Shown piece by piece: positions 35,081-42,954 of a stretch of 51,608 nucleotides of DNA (the stretch's first letter is position 1; each line of letters starts with the position of its first letter). The notes under the pieces are model-generated. The model saw nothing but the letters and a program-made list of their open reading frames with translations, did not search any database and was not told the origin of the DNA. This DNA is from Halorubrum lipolyticum DSM 21995 (GTDB lineage: Archaea > Halobacteriota > Halobacteria > Halobacteriales > Haloferacaceae). Made by a program: the position numbers and the translations under genes. The DNA is taken from contig NZ_AOJG01000028.1 in the NCBI RefSeq assembly GCF_000337375.1, positions 152,628-204,235 on the forward strand. Reading direction: 5' to 3'.

Positions 35081-35746
35081 TCAGTCGTCGCCGGCGGCCC
35101 ATCGGGTGCCGTCCCTGATGAGCCGTCGCACGCCGTCGTGGGTCAGCGACGGCGTGCCGTGGCCCAGCGAGCTGTAGAACACCCGGCCGTCGCCGTGGGA
35201 CTTGGTCCACACCACGGGCGTATCTGCGTGTTCGGGATGGTCCATCCGCGCCAGGACCCGCACGGAGTCGTCCACGTCGACGACGTACGGCTCGTCCCAC
35301 ACCGTGAGCGGGCCCATCGAGGCGGTGACGGGGTGGTGGTGGTCGACGATATTGACGTCAAGGGCGGCTCGTTCCGGGTGCGTGAGGAAGTGGCCGCCGA
35401 TGAGCTCCCGCAGTTCCGGGAAGGGGTCGTCACGGGAGTCGATGACGTCGTCCGGGTCGTCGGGCTCCGTGCTGGTGAGATCGGAGGCGCAGTGAACGCC
35501 CGCGTATCCCCCTCCGTCCTCGACGAACGAGAGGAGCCCCCGGAGCTGCCCGTCGGTCAGCGAGCTGTCCGTGAGGTAATCGACGACGGCGTCGTACCCC
35601 GACAGGTCGGCCAGGTCGTCCTTGTCGGTCGTGAGCGTCACGTCGGTCCGATCGCCGAACGCGGCGGCGATCTCCGGGCCGCGCGCCTCGAAGCGATGGA
35701 ACGGGAAGCGGTTGCCGCCGATCGCGAGTACCGATCGTAGTGCCAT
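35081..35746 (-). CDS. ThuA-like (trehalose-utilisation fold) protein
   Basis: 221 residues of the ThuA-like class I glutamine amidotransferase fold: VLAIGGNRFPFHRFEARGPEI, LSGYDAVVDYLTDSSLTDGQLRGLLSFVEDGGGYAGVHCASD, FPELRELIGGHFLTHP, HPVTASMGPLTVWDEPY, and the closing VVWTKSHGDGRVFYSSLGHG. The C in GVHCASD is at the nucleophile-elbow position. ThuA-like proteins are common in sugar loci, and some members modify the 3-position of disaccharides together with oxidoreductases. The exact role here is unknown. It lies upstream of none of its neighbours in an obvious operon; the next minus-strand gene upstream ends... at 35825 with a 78-nt gap, so co-transcription with the dehydratase is possible. 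Confidence 0.8.
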   Translation of the reverse strand: MALRSVLAIGGNRFPFHRFEARGPEIAAAFGDRTDVTLTTDKDDLADLSGYDAVVDYLTDSSLTDGQLRGLLSFVEDGGGYAGVHCASDLTSTEPDDPDDVIDSRDDPFPELRELIGGHFLTHPERAALDVNIVDHHHPVTASMGPLTVWDEPYVVDVDDSVRVLARMDHPEHADTPVVWTKSHGDGRVFYSSLGHGTPSLTHDGVRRLIRDGTRWAAGDD

Positions 35747-35824
35747 ACCACTACGACTAATCAGAACCGCTAAGAAAGCTCGGGTGTCCGCGCTCGATCG
35801 AGTCGGCTCCGCGCCCCGGAGCGG

Positions 35825-36955
35825 TCACTCGACGCGGTTGGCGTCGATGTAGTCCCAGTCGAACGCGTAGCCGAGCCCGGGCGTCTGGGACAGCGCCACC
35901 GCGCCGTTCTCGTCGATCTCGTCAGGCGGATGTTCGAGGCCGGGGAAGTACGTCTCGTAGTCGTGTTTCGGGTGGAGGAGACCGCGCTCGTAGTACCGAC
36001 CGGGGGACGCCATCGTCCCGAGCAGGTGGAGGTTCGGGGCGCCGCGGCCGTGGATCTCGCACTCGATGTTGAACGACTCGCAGAGGCCGACCGCCTTCAG
36101 TGCCGGCGTGATACCGCCAACGTCGTAGACGCCGACGCGGATGATGTCGGCGATGTCCCGCTTTATCCACTCGGCGCGGGTGTGCATCCGGCCCTCGGCG
36201 GTCTCTGGGCCGACGACGGCGATGTCGAGCTCGTTCGAGAGCCACTCGTAGGAGGACATCGAGTGTTCGTCCATCGGCTCCTCGATCCAACGGAAGTCGA
36301 GGTCCTCGAGCGCCCTCCCGATCGTCTTCGCCTCGCTTCGGCTGTAGAAGTGGTGGGCGTCGAGCATGAGGTCGACGTCGTCGCCGACGCGCTCGCGGAC
36401 CGCCCGACAGGCGGCGATGTCCCGCTCCGGGTCGTCGCCGAACGGCGGCATCCACGTGTGGAGCTTGACGGCCTCGTACCCCTCGTCGACGAGCTCCGCG
36501 GCGAAATCGGCGTACGCCTCGGGCGAGCCGAGTCCGTCGGGGTCGTCGTCGCCGACCATCGTGCTCCCGTAGGCCGGGACCGAGTCGCGCGCCGCGCCGA
36601 CGAGTTGGTAGACCGGGAGCCCGGCCTGCTTGCCGGCGGCGTCCCAGAGCGCGCAGTCGATGGCCGCGACGCGCTTGTCGGTGAGCGTGCCCTTGTTCAG
36701 CCGCTCGGCCCGGCAGAGCAGTTGCCAGAGCTTCTCGCGGTACAGCGGGTTCTCGCCGACGAGGTGCTTCTTGGCGAACTCGTTGGCCGCCTCGTGGCCG
36801 CCGCGGCAGTAGCCGTCGGGGCCGCCGTCGACGACGACGCGAGTGACGGTCCGTGTCGACTCCCTCGGCTCGCCGGGGTGGCCGTGGCCCTTCTCGTCGG
36901 GGTCGACGTGGGACGCACAGCGGAACCGGATCGTCCGGATGTCGGTGATCTCCAT
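35825..36955 (-). CDS. Second enolase-superfamily sugar-acid dehydratase
   Basis: The ATG at 36955 (MEITDIRTIRF, 376 residues) has TTTTATGG about 30 nt upstream; the longer frame is unsupported. Metal ligands are D199 (DAHH), E225 (IEEP) and E251 (GPET). Candidate acid/base residues are K164 with H166 (VKLH) and H302 (EIHGRG). It differs from the gene at 29666 in having KxH instead of KxD and GPET instead of GEN, so it should prefer another substrate. No specific member is recognised. It shares the strand with the sulfatase upstream and the ThuA-like gene downstream. Confidence 0.8.
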   Translation of the reverse strand: MEITDIRTIRFRCASHVDPDEKGHGHPGEPRESTRTVTRVVVDGGPDGYCRGGHEAANEFAKKHLVGENPLYREKLWQLLCRAERLNKGTLTDKRVAAIDCALWDAAGKQAGLPVYQLVGAARDSVPAYGSTMVGDDDPDGLGSPEAYADFAAELVDEGYEAVKLHTWMPPFGDDPERDIAACRAVRERVGDDVDLMLDAHHFYSRSEAKTIGRALEDLDFRWIEEPMDEHSMSSYEWLSNELDIAVVGPETAEGRMHTRAEWIKRDIADIIRVGVYDVGGITPALKAVGLCESFNIECEIHGRGAPNLHLLGTMASPGRYYERGLLHPKHDYETYFPGLEHPPDEIDENGAVALSQTPGLGYAFDWDYIDANRVE

Positions 36956-37066
36956 GCTTGGGTGTCGGATACGCGCATACCCCATAAAAGCGCGACGGAC
37001 CGGAGATTTCGGGACCGGACGACGGTGCAACGATCGCGCTCGCGGTGACGGCGTCGCCGCCGGCTC

Positions 37067-37141
37067 GTCAGTCCAGCACGTCGACCGGCTCGTCAGTCCA
37101 GCACGTCGACCGGCTCGTCAGTCCAGCACGTCGGCCGGCTC
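37067..37141. repeat. Three 25-nt tandem repeats over a gene end
   Basis: A 25-nt unit beginning GTCAGTCCAGCACGTCG starts at 37067, 37092 and 37117; the first two copies are identical and the third differs by one base. The third copy is the 3' end and stop codon (37118-37120) of the sulfatase gene, so the other two are downstream copies of it. Confidence 0.9.
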
Positions 37142-38545
37142 GTCGGGGTAGGGTTCGCGGACGAGCCGGCCCATGTCGATCTCCTGGTACGGGGCGCGCC
37201 GGAGCGTCCCGTTCTCGACGAACTCGTCCGCGCCCGCCTCGGTCAGTTTCGCAGCCAGCGCGTCGCGGAGTTCGGCGACGACCTCGGGGTTGTCGGCGGC
37301 GCAGTCGTCGAGTTCGTTCGGGTCGGCGGCGAGGTCGAACAGCTGTTCGCGGCCGCCGTTGCGCATGAACACGTACTTCCAGCGCCCCTCGCGCACCATC
37401 CCGGTGAAATTCGGCGGGAGCCGCGGCGTCCGGTGGTAGCCGAACAGCCGCTCCCGCGGCTCCACGTCGCCCCGGATCGCCCCGAGCACGTCGACGCCGT
37501 CGCGGAGTTCCTGGTCGCCGGCGGCCGTCGTCGCGATGCCGAACAGATCGGTCAGCGCCACGAGGTCGTCGCGGCGGACGCCGGCCGGGAGCTCCGCGGG
37601 CCAGCTCACGAGGAACGGGACGCGACAGGACGACTCGAAGAACGACGTCTTCTCCCAGCCCCGGTGGTCACCGAGCAGTTCGCCGTGGTCGGAGAAGAAG
37701 CAGACGAGCGTGTCGTCGGCGTCGTCTCGAGCCTCGACCGCGTCGAGCAGGCGACCGATGCGCCGGTCGAGCTCGGAGATCATCCCGTAGTAGTGCGCCT
37801 TTATCAGTCGGACGGTGGTGTCGTCGACGCCACCCTCGCGAGTCGTCCAGAAGTGGTGGTTCTGCGCCGGGATCTTCTCGTCCGCGTGGTCGGTCTCGAG
37901 GTCCCCTTTGATCGGATTGCCGAGACGGTCGGGGTCGTACATCCGGTCGAAGGGCGGCGACGGCGCGAACGGCGGATGGGGCGGTTCGTACGAGACGACG
38001 CCGAAGAACGGCTCGTCCGTGTCGCGGCCGACGAGGTCGACCGCGCGGTCGGTCGTCCACGCCTCGTAGTTGTCGTCCGGCGGGAGCCGGTTCTGTTGCG
38101 GGAGGTGCACCATCGCGCCCTGCCGGGCGGTCGTCTTGACCTCGTGGCCCGTGTCGTCGCGGAACGCCTCGAAGCTCAGGCGCCGGTCGTAGCCGAGGTC
38201 GATATCGCGGGGGTGCGCGTGGTACTTCCCGACGAGGAACGTCCGGTAGCCCCGCTCGCCCATGCTCCGGGCGAGGAAGGGACCGAACCGCTCTTCGAGG
38301 TGACTCGCGTCGCGCTTCTCGTTGCCGAGATACCCCGTCGAGACGGCCTCACAGCCGGTTCGAATCGTGTGTCGCGCCGGAATGCAGATGGGGTCCGGCG
38401 AGTAGGCGTTGGTGAAGGAGACGCCGCGGTCGACGAGCCGGTCGACGTTCGGGGTGCGGATTCGGCTGTTTCCGAGCGCGTGGATCGTGTCCGCCCGCTG
38501 CTGATCGGTCACCACGAACAGGACGTTGGGGCGAGTATCGCTCAC
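37118..38545 (-). CDS. Sulfatase (Cys-type formylglycine sulfatase, no signal peptide)
   Basis: The GTG at 38545 gives 475 residues and lies about 26 nt from the TATA element at 38569-38574; the GTG at 38584 lies upstream of that element and is rejected. The alkaline phosphatase-superfamily signature is clear: PNVLFVVTDQQRADT with D14, then C54-I-P56-A-R58, the C-x-P-x-R motif whose Cys becomes formylglycine. GKYHAHPRDID and FFSDHGELLGDH carry further metal and active-site residues. It needs a maturation enzyme, not seen in the window. With no export signal it would desulfate imported oligosaccharides. Its presence points to a sulfated polymer, such as algal ulvan, rather than plain pectin alone. 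Confidence 0.88.
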   Translation of the reverse strand: MSDTRPNVLFVVTDQQRADTIHALGNSRIRTPNVDRLVDRGVSFTNAYSPDPICIPARHTIRTGCEAVSTGYLGNEKRDASHLEERFGPFLARSMGERGYRTFLVGKYHAHPRDIDLGYDRRLSFEAFRDDTGHEVKTTARQGAMVHLPQQNRLPPDDNYEAWTTDRAVDLVGRDTDEPFFGVVSYEPPHPPFAPSPPFDRMYDPDRLGNPIKGDLETDHADEKIPAQNHHFWTTREGGVDDTTVRLIKAHYYGMISELDRRIGRLLDAVEARDDADDTLVCFFSDHGELLGDHRGWEKTSFFESSCRVPFLVSWPAELPAGVRRDDLVALTDLFGIATTAAGDQELRDGVDVLGAIRGDVEPRERLFGYHRTPRLPPNFTGMVREGRWKYVFMRNGGREQLFDLAADPNELDDCAADNPEVVAELRDALAAKLTEAGADEFVENGTLRRAPYQEIDMGRLVREPYPDEPADVLD

Positions 38546-38568
38546 GACCGACTTCCGACCACCAGTAG

Positions 38569-38574
38569 TATAAA
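38569..38574. promoter_or_regulatory. Shared TATA element for divergent sulfatase and GH28 genes
   Basis: TATAAA on + and TTTATA on -. The sulfatase GTG (38545) is about 26 nt away on one side and the GH28 ATG (38602) about 30 nt on the other. The whole intergenic gap is 56 nt, leaving little room for two separate promoters. Confidence 0.55.
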
Positions 38575-38601
38575 GATACGTCACCGCGAGAGTACGCGTA
38601 T

Positions 38602-40218
38602 ATGCCCCCTACAGCGAGTGCCTTCGACGTATCGGCCTACGTCGACGCGTCGGACGACCTCCAGACCGAGGCGTTCCAGACGGCGATCGACGAGTGCTCG
38701 GAGTCCGGCGGCGGAACCGTCACCGTCCCCAGCGGGACGTACACCGTCGGCACCGTTCGCCTCCGAAGTGACGTGAGACTCTATCTGGAGGCCGGGGCCG
38801 TCGTCACCCCCGCGAAAGACGAGTCCGAGTACACGGACGAGTATATCGGTCCCGACAACGAGCGGATCTTCTTCCTCGCCGAGGACGCGGAGAACGTCAC
38901 CATCGCCGGCGAGGGCGAGTTCGACGGCCTCGGGACCGAGTTCATGCGAATGGACACGCCCATTCAGGGCCATTCCAACGAGACGGCGTCGCACCCGCTC
39001 ATCTCGAACGGCCCCCACGAGGCGAGACAGGGCCACGCCTACCTCTCGCGGACGAAGGGGACCGACGGCTGGCCCGTCGCGAAGCCCGACTTCCGCCCCG
39101 GACCGATGTTCCAGTTCAACGACTGCACGAACGTCCGCGTCCGGGACGTGACCATCCGCGACATGCCCGCGTGGACGCTGTCGTTCCACGGGACTGAGGA
39201 GGTAGACATCCGCGGCGTCGACATCTACAACCACCTGCTCATCCCGAACTGCGACGGTATCGCGCTCGGCGACACGCGGAACGTTCACATCTCCGACTGC
39301 ACCATTCGCTCGTGCGACGACAGCATCACTCTCGGCGCGCGCCGCGACGAGCCGACGACCTGTGAGGGCATCGTCGTGACGAACTGCACGCTCCAGTCGA
39401 GCGCCTGCGCCATCAAGTTCGGCTCGGGCACCGACGACGCGATCCGCGACTGCCTGTTCCAGAACATCGTCGTCCAGGAGTCCAACCGCGGCCTCGGCAT
39501 CCAGCACCGCGACTCGGGCGTCGTGGAGAACGTGCTCTTCACCGACATCGTCGTCGACTCCAACCTGCTGCCCGGCCCGTGGTGGGGGAAGGGCGAACCC
39601 ATCTACGTCACGTCGGTCCCGCGGGACGGCGACACCGACCTCGGCGGGATCCGGAACGTCCGGTTCTCGAACATCCTCGCGCGCAGCGAGAACGGCGCGC
39701 TCGTCTACGGCTCCGAGGAGTCCGACATCGAGACCGTCGAGTTCGACGACGTCCGCATCGAGCTCTCCGGGAGCGAACACGCAGACGAGGTGGGCGGCAA
39801 CTTCGACCTCCAGCCGACCTCTGTCGTGACGCCCATCTTCGCCAACGACATCGCCGCCGTCCACGTCGAGAACGCAAGCGGGGTAACGATGCGGGACGTG
39901 ACCGTCGAGTGGGACGAGAGCGACGACCTGCCCGGGTACTACCGGAGCGGACTGGCCTGCGAGGGCGTGGACGGCCTGCTCGTCGACGGCTTCGTCGGCA
40001 GACAGGCCCACCGCGACGACGACGCGGCGGCGGTTTCGCTCGCCGACACCGCGGACGTCACGATCCGGAACTCGCGGGCGACCGAGGGAACGGGGACGTT
40101 CCTCTCGCTGTCGGACACGACCGGCGAGCGCCTGTTCGCGAACAACGACCTCGTCGACGGCGCCGACGCCGGCGACGTGGAGCCCTTCGAGCGGTCGGGG
40201 AACGCTTTCCCGCAGTAA
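38602..40218 (+). CDS. GH28-family polygalacturonase-like hydrolase
   Basis: 538 residues, no signal peptide. The N-terminal part (FDVSAYVDASDDLQTEAFQTAIDECSESGGGTVTVPSGTYTVGTVRLRSDVRLYLEAGA) is the usual start of GH28 beta-helices. Active-site motifs are N216-C-D218-G for NTD and C238-D239-D240 for the DD pair. The expected GHG histidine is not obvious (SSACAIKFGSGTD, 267-278) and the RIK site reads RGLGIQ (296-301), so this is an atypical branch. GH28 enzymes hydrolyse alpha-1,4-galacturonan or rhamnogalacturonan. A cytoplasmic exo-acting enzyme on imported oligogalacturonides would fit. It ends 75 nt from the converging SMP-30 gene. Confidence 0.8.
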   Translation: MPPTASAFDVSAYVDASDDLQTEAFQTAIDECSESGGGTVTVPSGTYTVGTVRLRSDVRLYLEAGAVVTPAKDESEYTDEYIGPDNERIFFLAEDAENVTIAGEGEFDGLGTEFMRMDTPIQGHSNETASHPLISNGPHEARQGHAYLSRTKGTDGWPVAKPDFRPGPMFQFNDCTNVRVRDVTIRDMPAWTLSFHGTEEVDIRGVDIYNHLLIPNCDGIALGDTRNVHISDCTIRSCDDSITLGARRDEPTTCEGIVVTNCTLQSSACAIKFGSGTDDAIRDCLFQNIVVQESNRGLGIQHRDSGVVENVLFTDIVVDSNLLPGPWWGKGEPIYVTSVPRDGDTDLGGIRNVRFSNILARSENGALVYGSEESDIETVEFDDVRIELSGSEHADEVGGNFDLQPTSVVTPIFANDIAAVHVENASGVTMRDVTVEWDESDDLPGYYRSGLACEGVDGLLVDGFVGRQAHRDDDAAAVSLADTADVTIRNSRATEGTGTFLSLSDTTGERLFANNDLVDGADAGDVEPFERSGNAFPQ

Positions 40219-40292
40219 CTCGACGTTCAGGCCGGCGAGCGTTCGACGTTCAGGTCGACAAGGGTCCGATATTTAAACCGGCGAGGTTCCGG

Positions 40293-41156
40293 TCAGTATC
40301 GGACGTACCCGGAGTGGTCGGTCTCCGCAGCGTGGAGACTGCCCGTCAGGTCCGTGACGTAGAGCGTCGAGCCGTCCGGGCCCCCGAACGTGCAGTTCGT
40401 CGGGCGGTTCTCGGGGAACGGGTGGCGGTCGAGCACCTCGCCCGACGGGGCGAACACGTATATCGACGGCCCCGGGCCGCTCTTCTCCCACCCGGCACAG
40501 GCGACGATCTCGCCCGACTCCGTGAGCGTCATGCCGTCGATGCCGCGGTGGTCGCCGAAGTCGTGGAGCACCTCCCGGGATCCGAGCGACCCGTCGTCGC
40601 GGATCGGGTAGGCCCGCAGATCGGTCTCTTGGTCCGGTCCGTAGGTGCACTCGGCGACGTAGAGCCGCCTCTCGTCCGGCGAGAGGAGGATCCCGTTCGG
40701 GCGGTCCATCTCGTCGGTGAGGCGGACGAGACGCGGGTCGTCTCCCACGGTTCCTCGCTCGATGCGGTAAACGGAGTCGTGACCGAGCAGCCCCCGGTCC
40801 TTGTCGTCGGGGTCCGTGAACCAGATGTCGCCGTCGCGGTCGATTTCGAGGTCGTTCGGCCCGTTGAGCGGGGTCCCTTCGAACTCGTCGACGACGACCG
40901 AGGCGGGCTCATCGGGTGCCAGCGCGGCGATTCGGTGTCCCTCGGCCTCGCAGGCGTACAGTTCTCCGTCCGGACCCTCGTGGAGCCCGACCGCGCCGGC
41001 GGTCGAGTCGAGATGGACGCTCGTCTCCCCCGTCTCCGGGTCGTACTCGAGGACCTGGTGCTGTTTTATCTCCGTGAATCGAACCGCGTCGTCGACCCAA
41101 ATCGGACCTTCGGTGGCCCGAAACGGTCCCGCGACCCGCTCGAATTCCCATGCCAT
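40293..41156 (-). CDS. SMP-30/gluconolactonase-family lactonase
   Basis: 287 residues of the six-bladed SMP-30 propeller: TEGPIWVDDAVRFTEI (metal ligand E16), GPDGELYACEAEGHRI, LNGPNDLEIDRDGDIWFTDPD, DRPNGILLSPDERRLYVAE and GIDGMTLTESGEIVA. The E, N and D residues in these blocks match the single metal site of the family. Members open sugar lactones. Here galactaro- or glucarolactone made by uronate dehydrogenase is a good candidate substrate, and rhamnonolactone is another. No signal peptide. The gene lies downstream of the ParA module on the same strand, with a TATA-like TATTTAAG about 35 nt before the ATG. Confidence 0.85.
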   Translation of the reverse strand: MAWEFERVAGPFRATEGPIWVDDAVRFTEIKQHQVLEYDPETGETSVHLDSTAGAVGLHEGPDGELYACEAEGHRIAALAPDEPASVVVDEFEGTPLNGPNDLEIDRDGDIWFTDPDDKDRGLLGHDSVYRIERGTVGDDPRLVRLTDEMDRPNGILLSPDERRLYVAECTYGPDQETDLRAYPIRDDGSLGSREVLHDFGDHRGIDGMTLTESGEIVACAGWEKSGPGPSIYVFAPSGEVLDRHPFPENRPTNCTFGGPDGSTLYVTDLTGSLHAAETDHSGYVRY

Positions 41157-41309
41157 CGAGTGGCCGTTCTTCCCAAGAGAACTTAAATATCGTCCGCCGA
41201 CCGCGGGGCGAATACAGTCGGCGACTGAAGCGGACGATAGCCGCCACGGAATCCAACGTCCGTAGGCGGTTCAGAACGCACCTCGACCGGAAATGCCCTC
41301 AAGAGCTCC

Positions 41310-41738
41310 TCACTCGAGGTCGTATCCCCACTCCCGCAGCGTCGCGGCGATCTCGTCCGTGTGTCGAAGTCCGACGAGGAGCGCGGCCTCACGGAGGTCG
41401 GCCTTCTTGACCTGTTCCCCGAGCTCCGACTCGAGCGTCCGTGTCGCCTCGCGCTGTGTGTCGACGGTCGACTGCTGGAGGTGGAGCTGTACGGTCTGTT
41501 CGCGGCCGTCAGTGATGCTGTTCCGCGTGAGCACCCACGGGAGGTCTCGCTGCGATGATCGGGCCGCGGCGTCTGTCGAAGATTGTATCGCGGTATCCGG
41601 TGTATCATCGGGTGCCGGTTCGGCCGTGTCGTCGGCCGCGTCGGCCTCGGTCTCCGTCTCTGCCGTCGACTCACTCCCCTCGTTCGCCGTCGTACTCCCC
41701 CAGTCGTCGTCGGCGGCGCCGCTCTTGAAGCCGCCCAT
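41310..41738 (-). CDS. Small partner protein encoded with ParA
   Basis: 142 residues from the ATG at 41738, whose first base is the last base of the parA stop codon. The N-terminal 65 or so residues are acidic and low in complexity (rich in Asp, Glu, Thr, Ala), probably disordered. The C-terminal half (SQRDLPWVLTRNSITDGREQTVQLHLQQSTVDTQREATRTLESELGEQVKKADLREAALLVGLRHTDEIAATLREWGYDLE) looks helical and may dimerise or bind DNA. Position and size fit the centromere-binding or adaptor partner of a ParA system. No recognised ParB fold; the role is inferred from the overlap. Confidence 0.65.
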   Translation of the reverse strand: MGGFKSGAADDDWGSTTANEGSESTAETETEADAADDTAEPAPDDTPDTAIQSSTDAAARSSQRDLPWVLTRNSITDGREQTVQLHLQQSTVDTQREATRTLESELGEQVKKADLREAALLVGLRHTDEIAATLREWGYDLE

Positions 41739-42616
41739 CACGCCGTCACCCCCTCTTCCTCGAGCGCCCCGGGTTCAGGCGGGTTCGGCGCCTCGATTCC
41801 GCCCTGCGTTTCGATGAATCGGGCGATGCGGTCAAACTGGGCGAGCGTCTCGACCTCGTAATCTCGGCGACGATCGCGGTGAGTCTGGACGTACTTGAAC
41901 GCGGAACACTGCTGACGCCAACACCCCTCCATCAGCGACGTTCGGTCCCCGATGACCTCGGGGACCTCGTACGGGATCGTCTCGAGCGTCTCTTCCTGGT
42001 CGCGCGTGCCTTTGAATCCGATCGGCACTGCACCCAGGACGCCGACGTCGATGTTGAGCTGGTCCGCGAAGTTCGTCGCGAGCTCTTCGAGCCCCTCGAC
42101 GGCGGCCTGTCCCTTCGCCGACGGTTCGATCGGGAGCAGCAGGTTCCGGGTGGCGTAAATCGCGTTGTAGAGGTGCGAACCCTCGGTCGCCGGTGGATCG
42201 CAGATGAGGATGTCGTATTTGTCGGGCACGCCCGCTTCCCCGAGAACCCGCCGCAACTGCGCGTGGACGTTGTACGCGTCACCGAAGTCCTCGGCTTTCT
42301 GCTGTTCTCTGTCGAGGTGTTGGGTGAGATCAGACAGCGAGTTGTGTTCCGGGATGATGTCGATCCCCTCGGCCGTCTCGATGAGGTCCTCGAACGGACC
42401 GCGCGGACTCCCGACCATGTGACGGACTAAGCTGTCCGCGTTGGCGTCCGCGCGATCGGTGTCAACGCCGAGGAGGCGGCTCAAGTCGCCGTCCTGTGGA
42501 TCGAGCGGGACGACGAGGACGTCGAGGCCGGCCCGCCGGTGAGCGACGGCCGCATTCGCTGCGAGCGAGGTCTTCCCGACGCCCCCCGCCTCACTGTATA
42601 CCGTGTACGCAAGCAT
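41738..42616 (-). CDS. parA: ParA-family partition ATPase
   Basis: 292 residues. The Walker A region is YSEAGGVGKTSLAANAA (K15-T16); A10 stands where ParA/MinD proteins usually have their signature lysine (KGGVGKT). Walker A' is VLVVPLDPQDGDLSRLLG and Walker B is YDILICDPPATEGSHL. The C-terminal part contains RRDYEVETLAQFDRIARFIE. ParA ATPases move plasmids or chromosomal origins with a partner protein bound to repeats. Here the partner gene overlaps the stop and a repeat array lies directly upstream. The module points to a megaplasmid or an integrated element. It could also be an orphan ParA with another cargo. Confidence 0.88.
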   Translation of the reverse strand: MLAYTVYSEAGGVGKTSLAANAAVAHRRAGLDVLVVPLDPQDGDLSRLLGVDTDRADANADSLVRHMVGSPRGPFEDLIETAEGIDIIPEHNSLSDLTQHLDREQQKAEDFGDAYNVHAQLRRVLGEAGVPDKYDILICDPPATEGSHLYNAIYATRNLLLPIEPSAKGQAAVEGLEELATNFADQLNIDVGVLGAVPIGFKGTRDQEETLETIPYEVPEVIGDRTSLMEGCWRQQCSAFKYVQTHRDRRRDYEVETLAQFDRIARFIETQGGIEAPNPPEPGALEEEGVTA

Positions 42617-42681
42617 AGGAGTATGATCAGGCTCTTGGCTAATGAATGTATGTCAGACACTCATCTGCGTCACCTGGATAT

Positions 42682-42863
42682 CTATCTTAGGCACCTGTCT
42701 TAGTCATCTATCTTAGATAACTGTCTTAGGTATCTTATTCATGCCTCTAACTCACGTGTCTGCCCCGTCTTTCTAAGACATCTAGGAAATGTTTATTAGG
42801 TATTCATCTTATGTTCCTATCTTAGTTCTCTATCTTATATTCTCACCTTAGATATCCTCCTTA
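42682..42863. repeat. 13-nt-phased repeat array upstream of parA (iteron/centromere-like)
   Basis: Block A (42682-42733) has four adjoining 13-mers beginning CTATCTTAG, CTGTCTTAG, CTATCTTAG and CTGTCTTAG. Block B (42799-42863) has five adjoining 13-mers each ending in CTTA (ATCTTA, ATCTTA, ATCTTA, ACCTTA, TCCTTA). An inverted copy, CTAAGACA, sits between them at 42773. The whole gene-free gap 42617-42954 is AT-rich against its flanks. Direct repeats in strict register next to parA are typical of partition centromeres or plasmid replication iterons. Confidence 0.8.
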
Positions 42864-42954
42864 GGCGTCTACATACGGCGGAAACGAACGATATCGAAGT
42901 CACAAACAGCAGTTCTCCGTCCGAGACCGGGACCGGCCAGTGCACCGGAGGCCG

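Noticed and set aside
37067-37141. Three 25-nt repeats as a CRISPR array or regulatory iterons
   Set aside because: The copies are contiguous and simply duplicate the end of the sulfatase gene.
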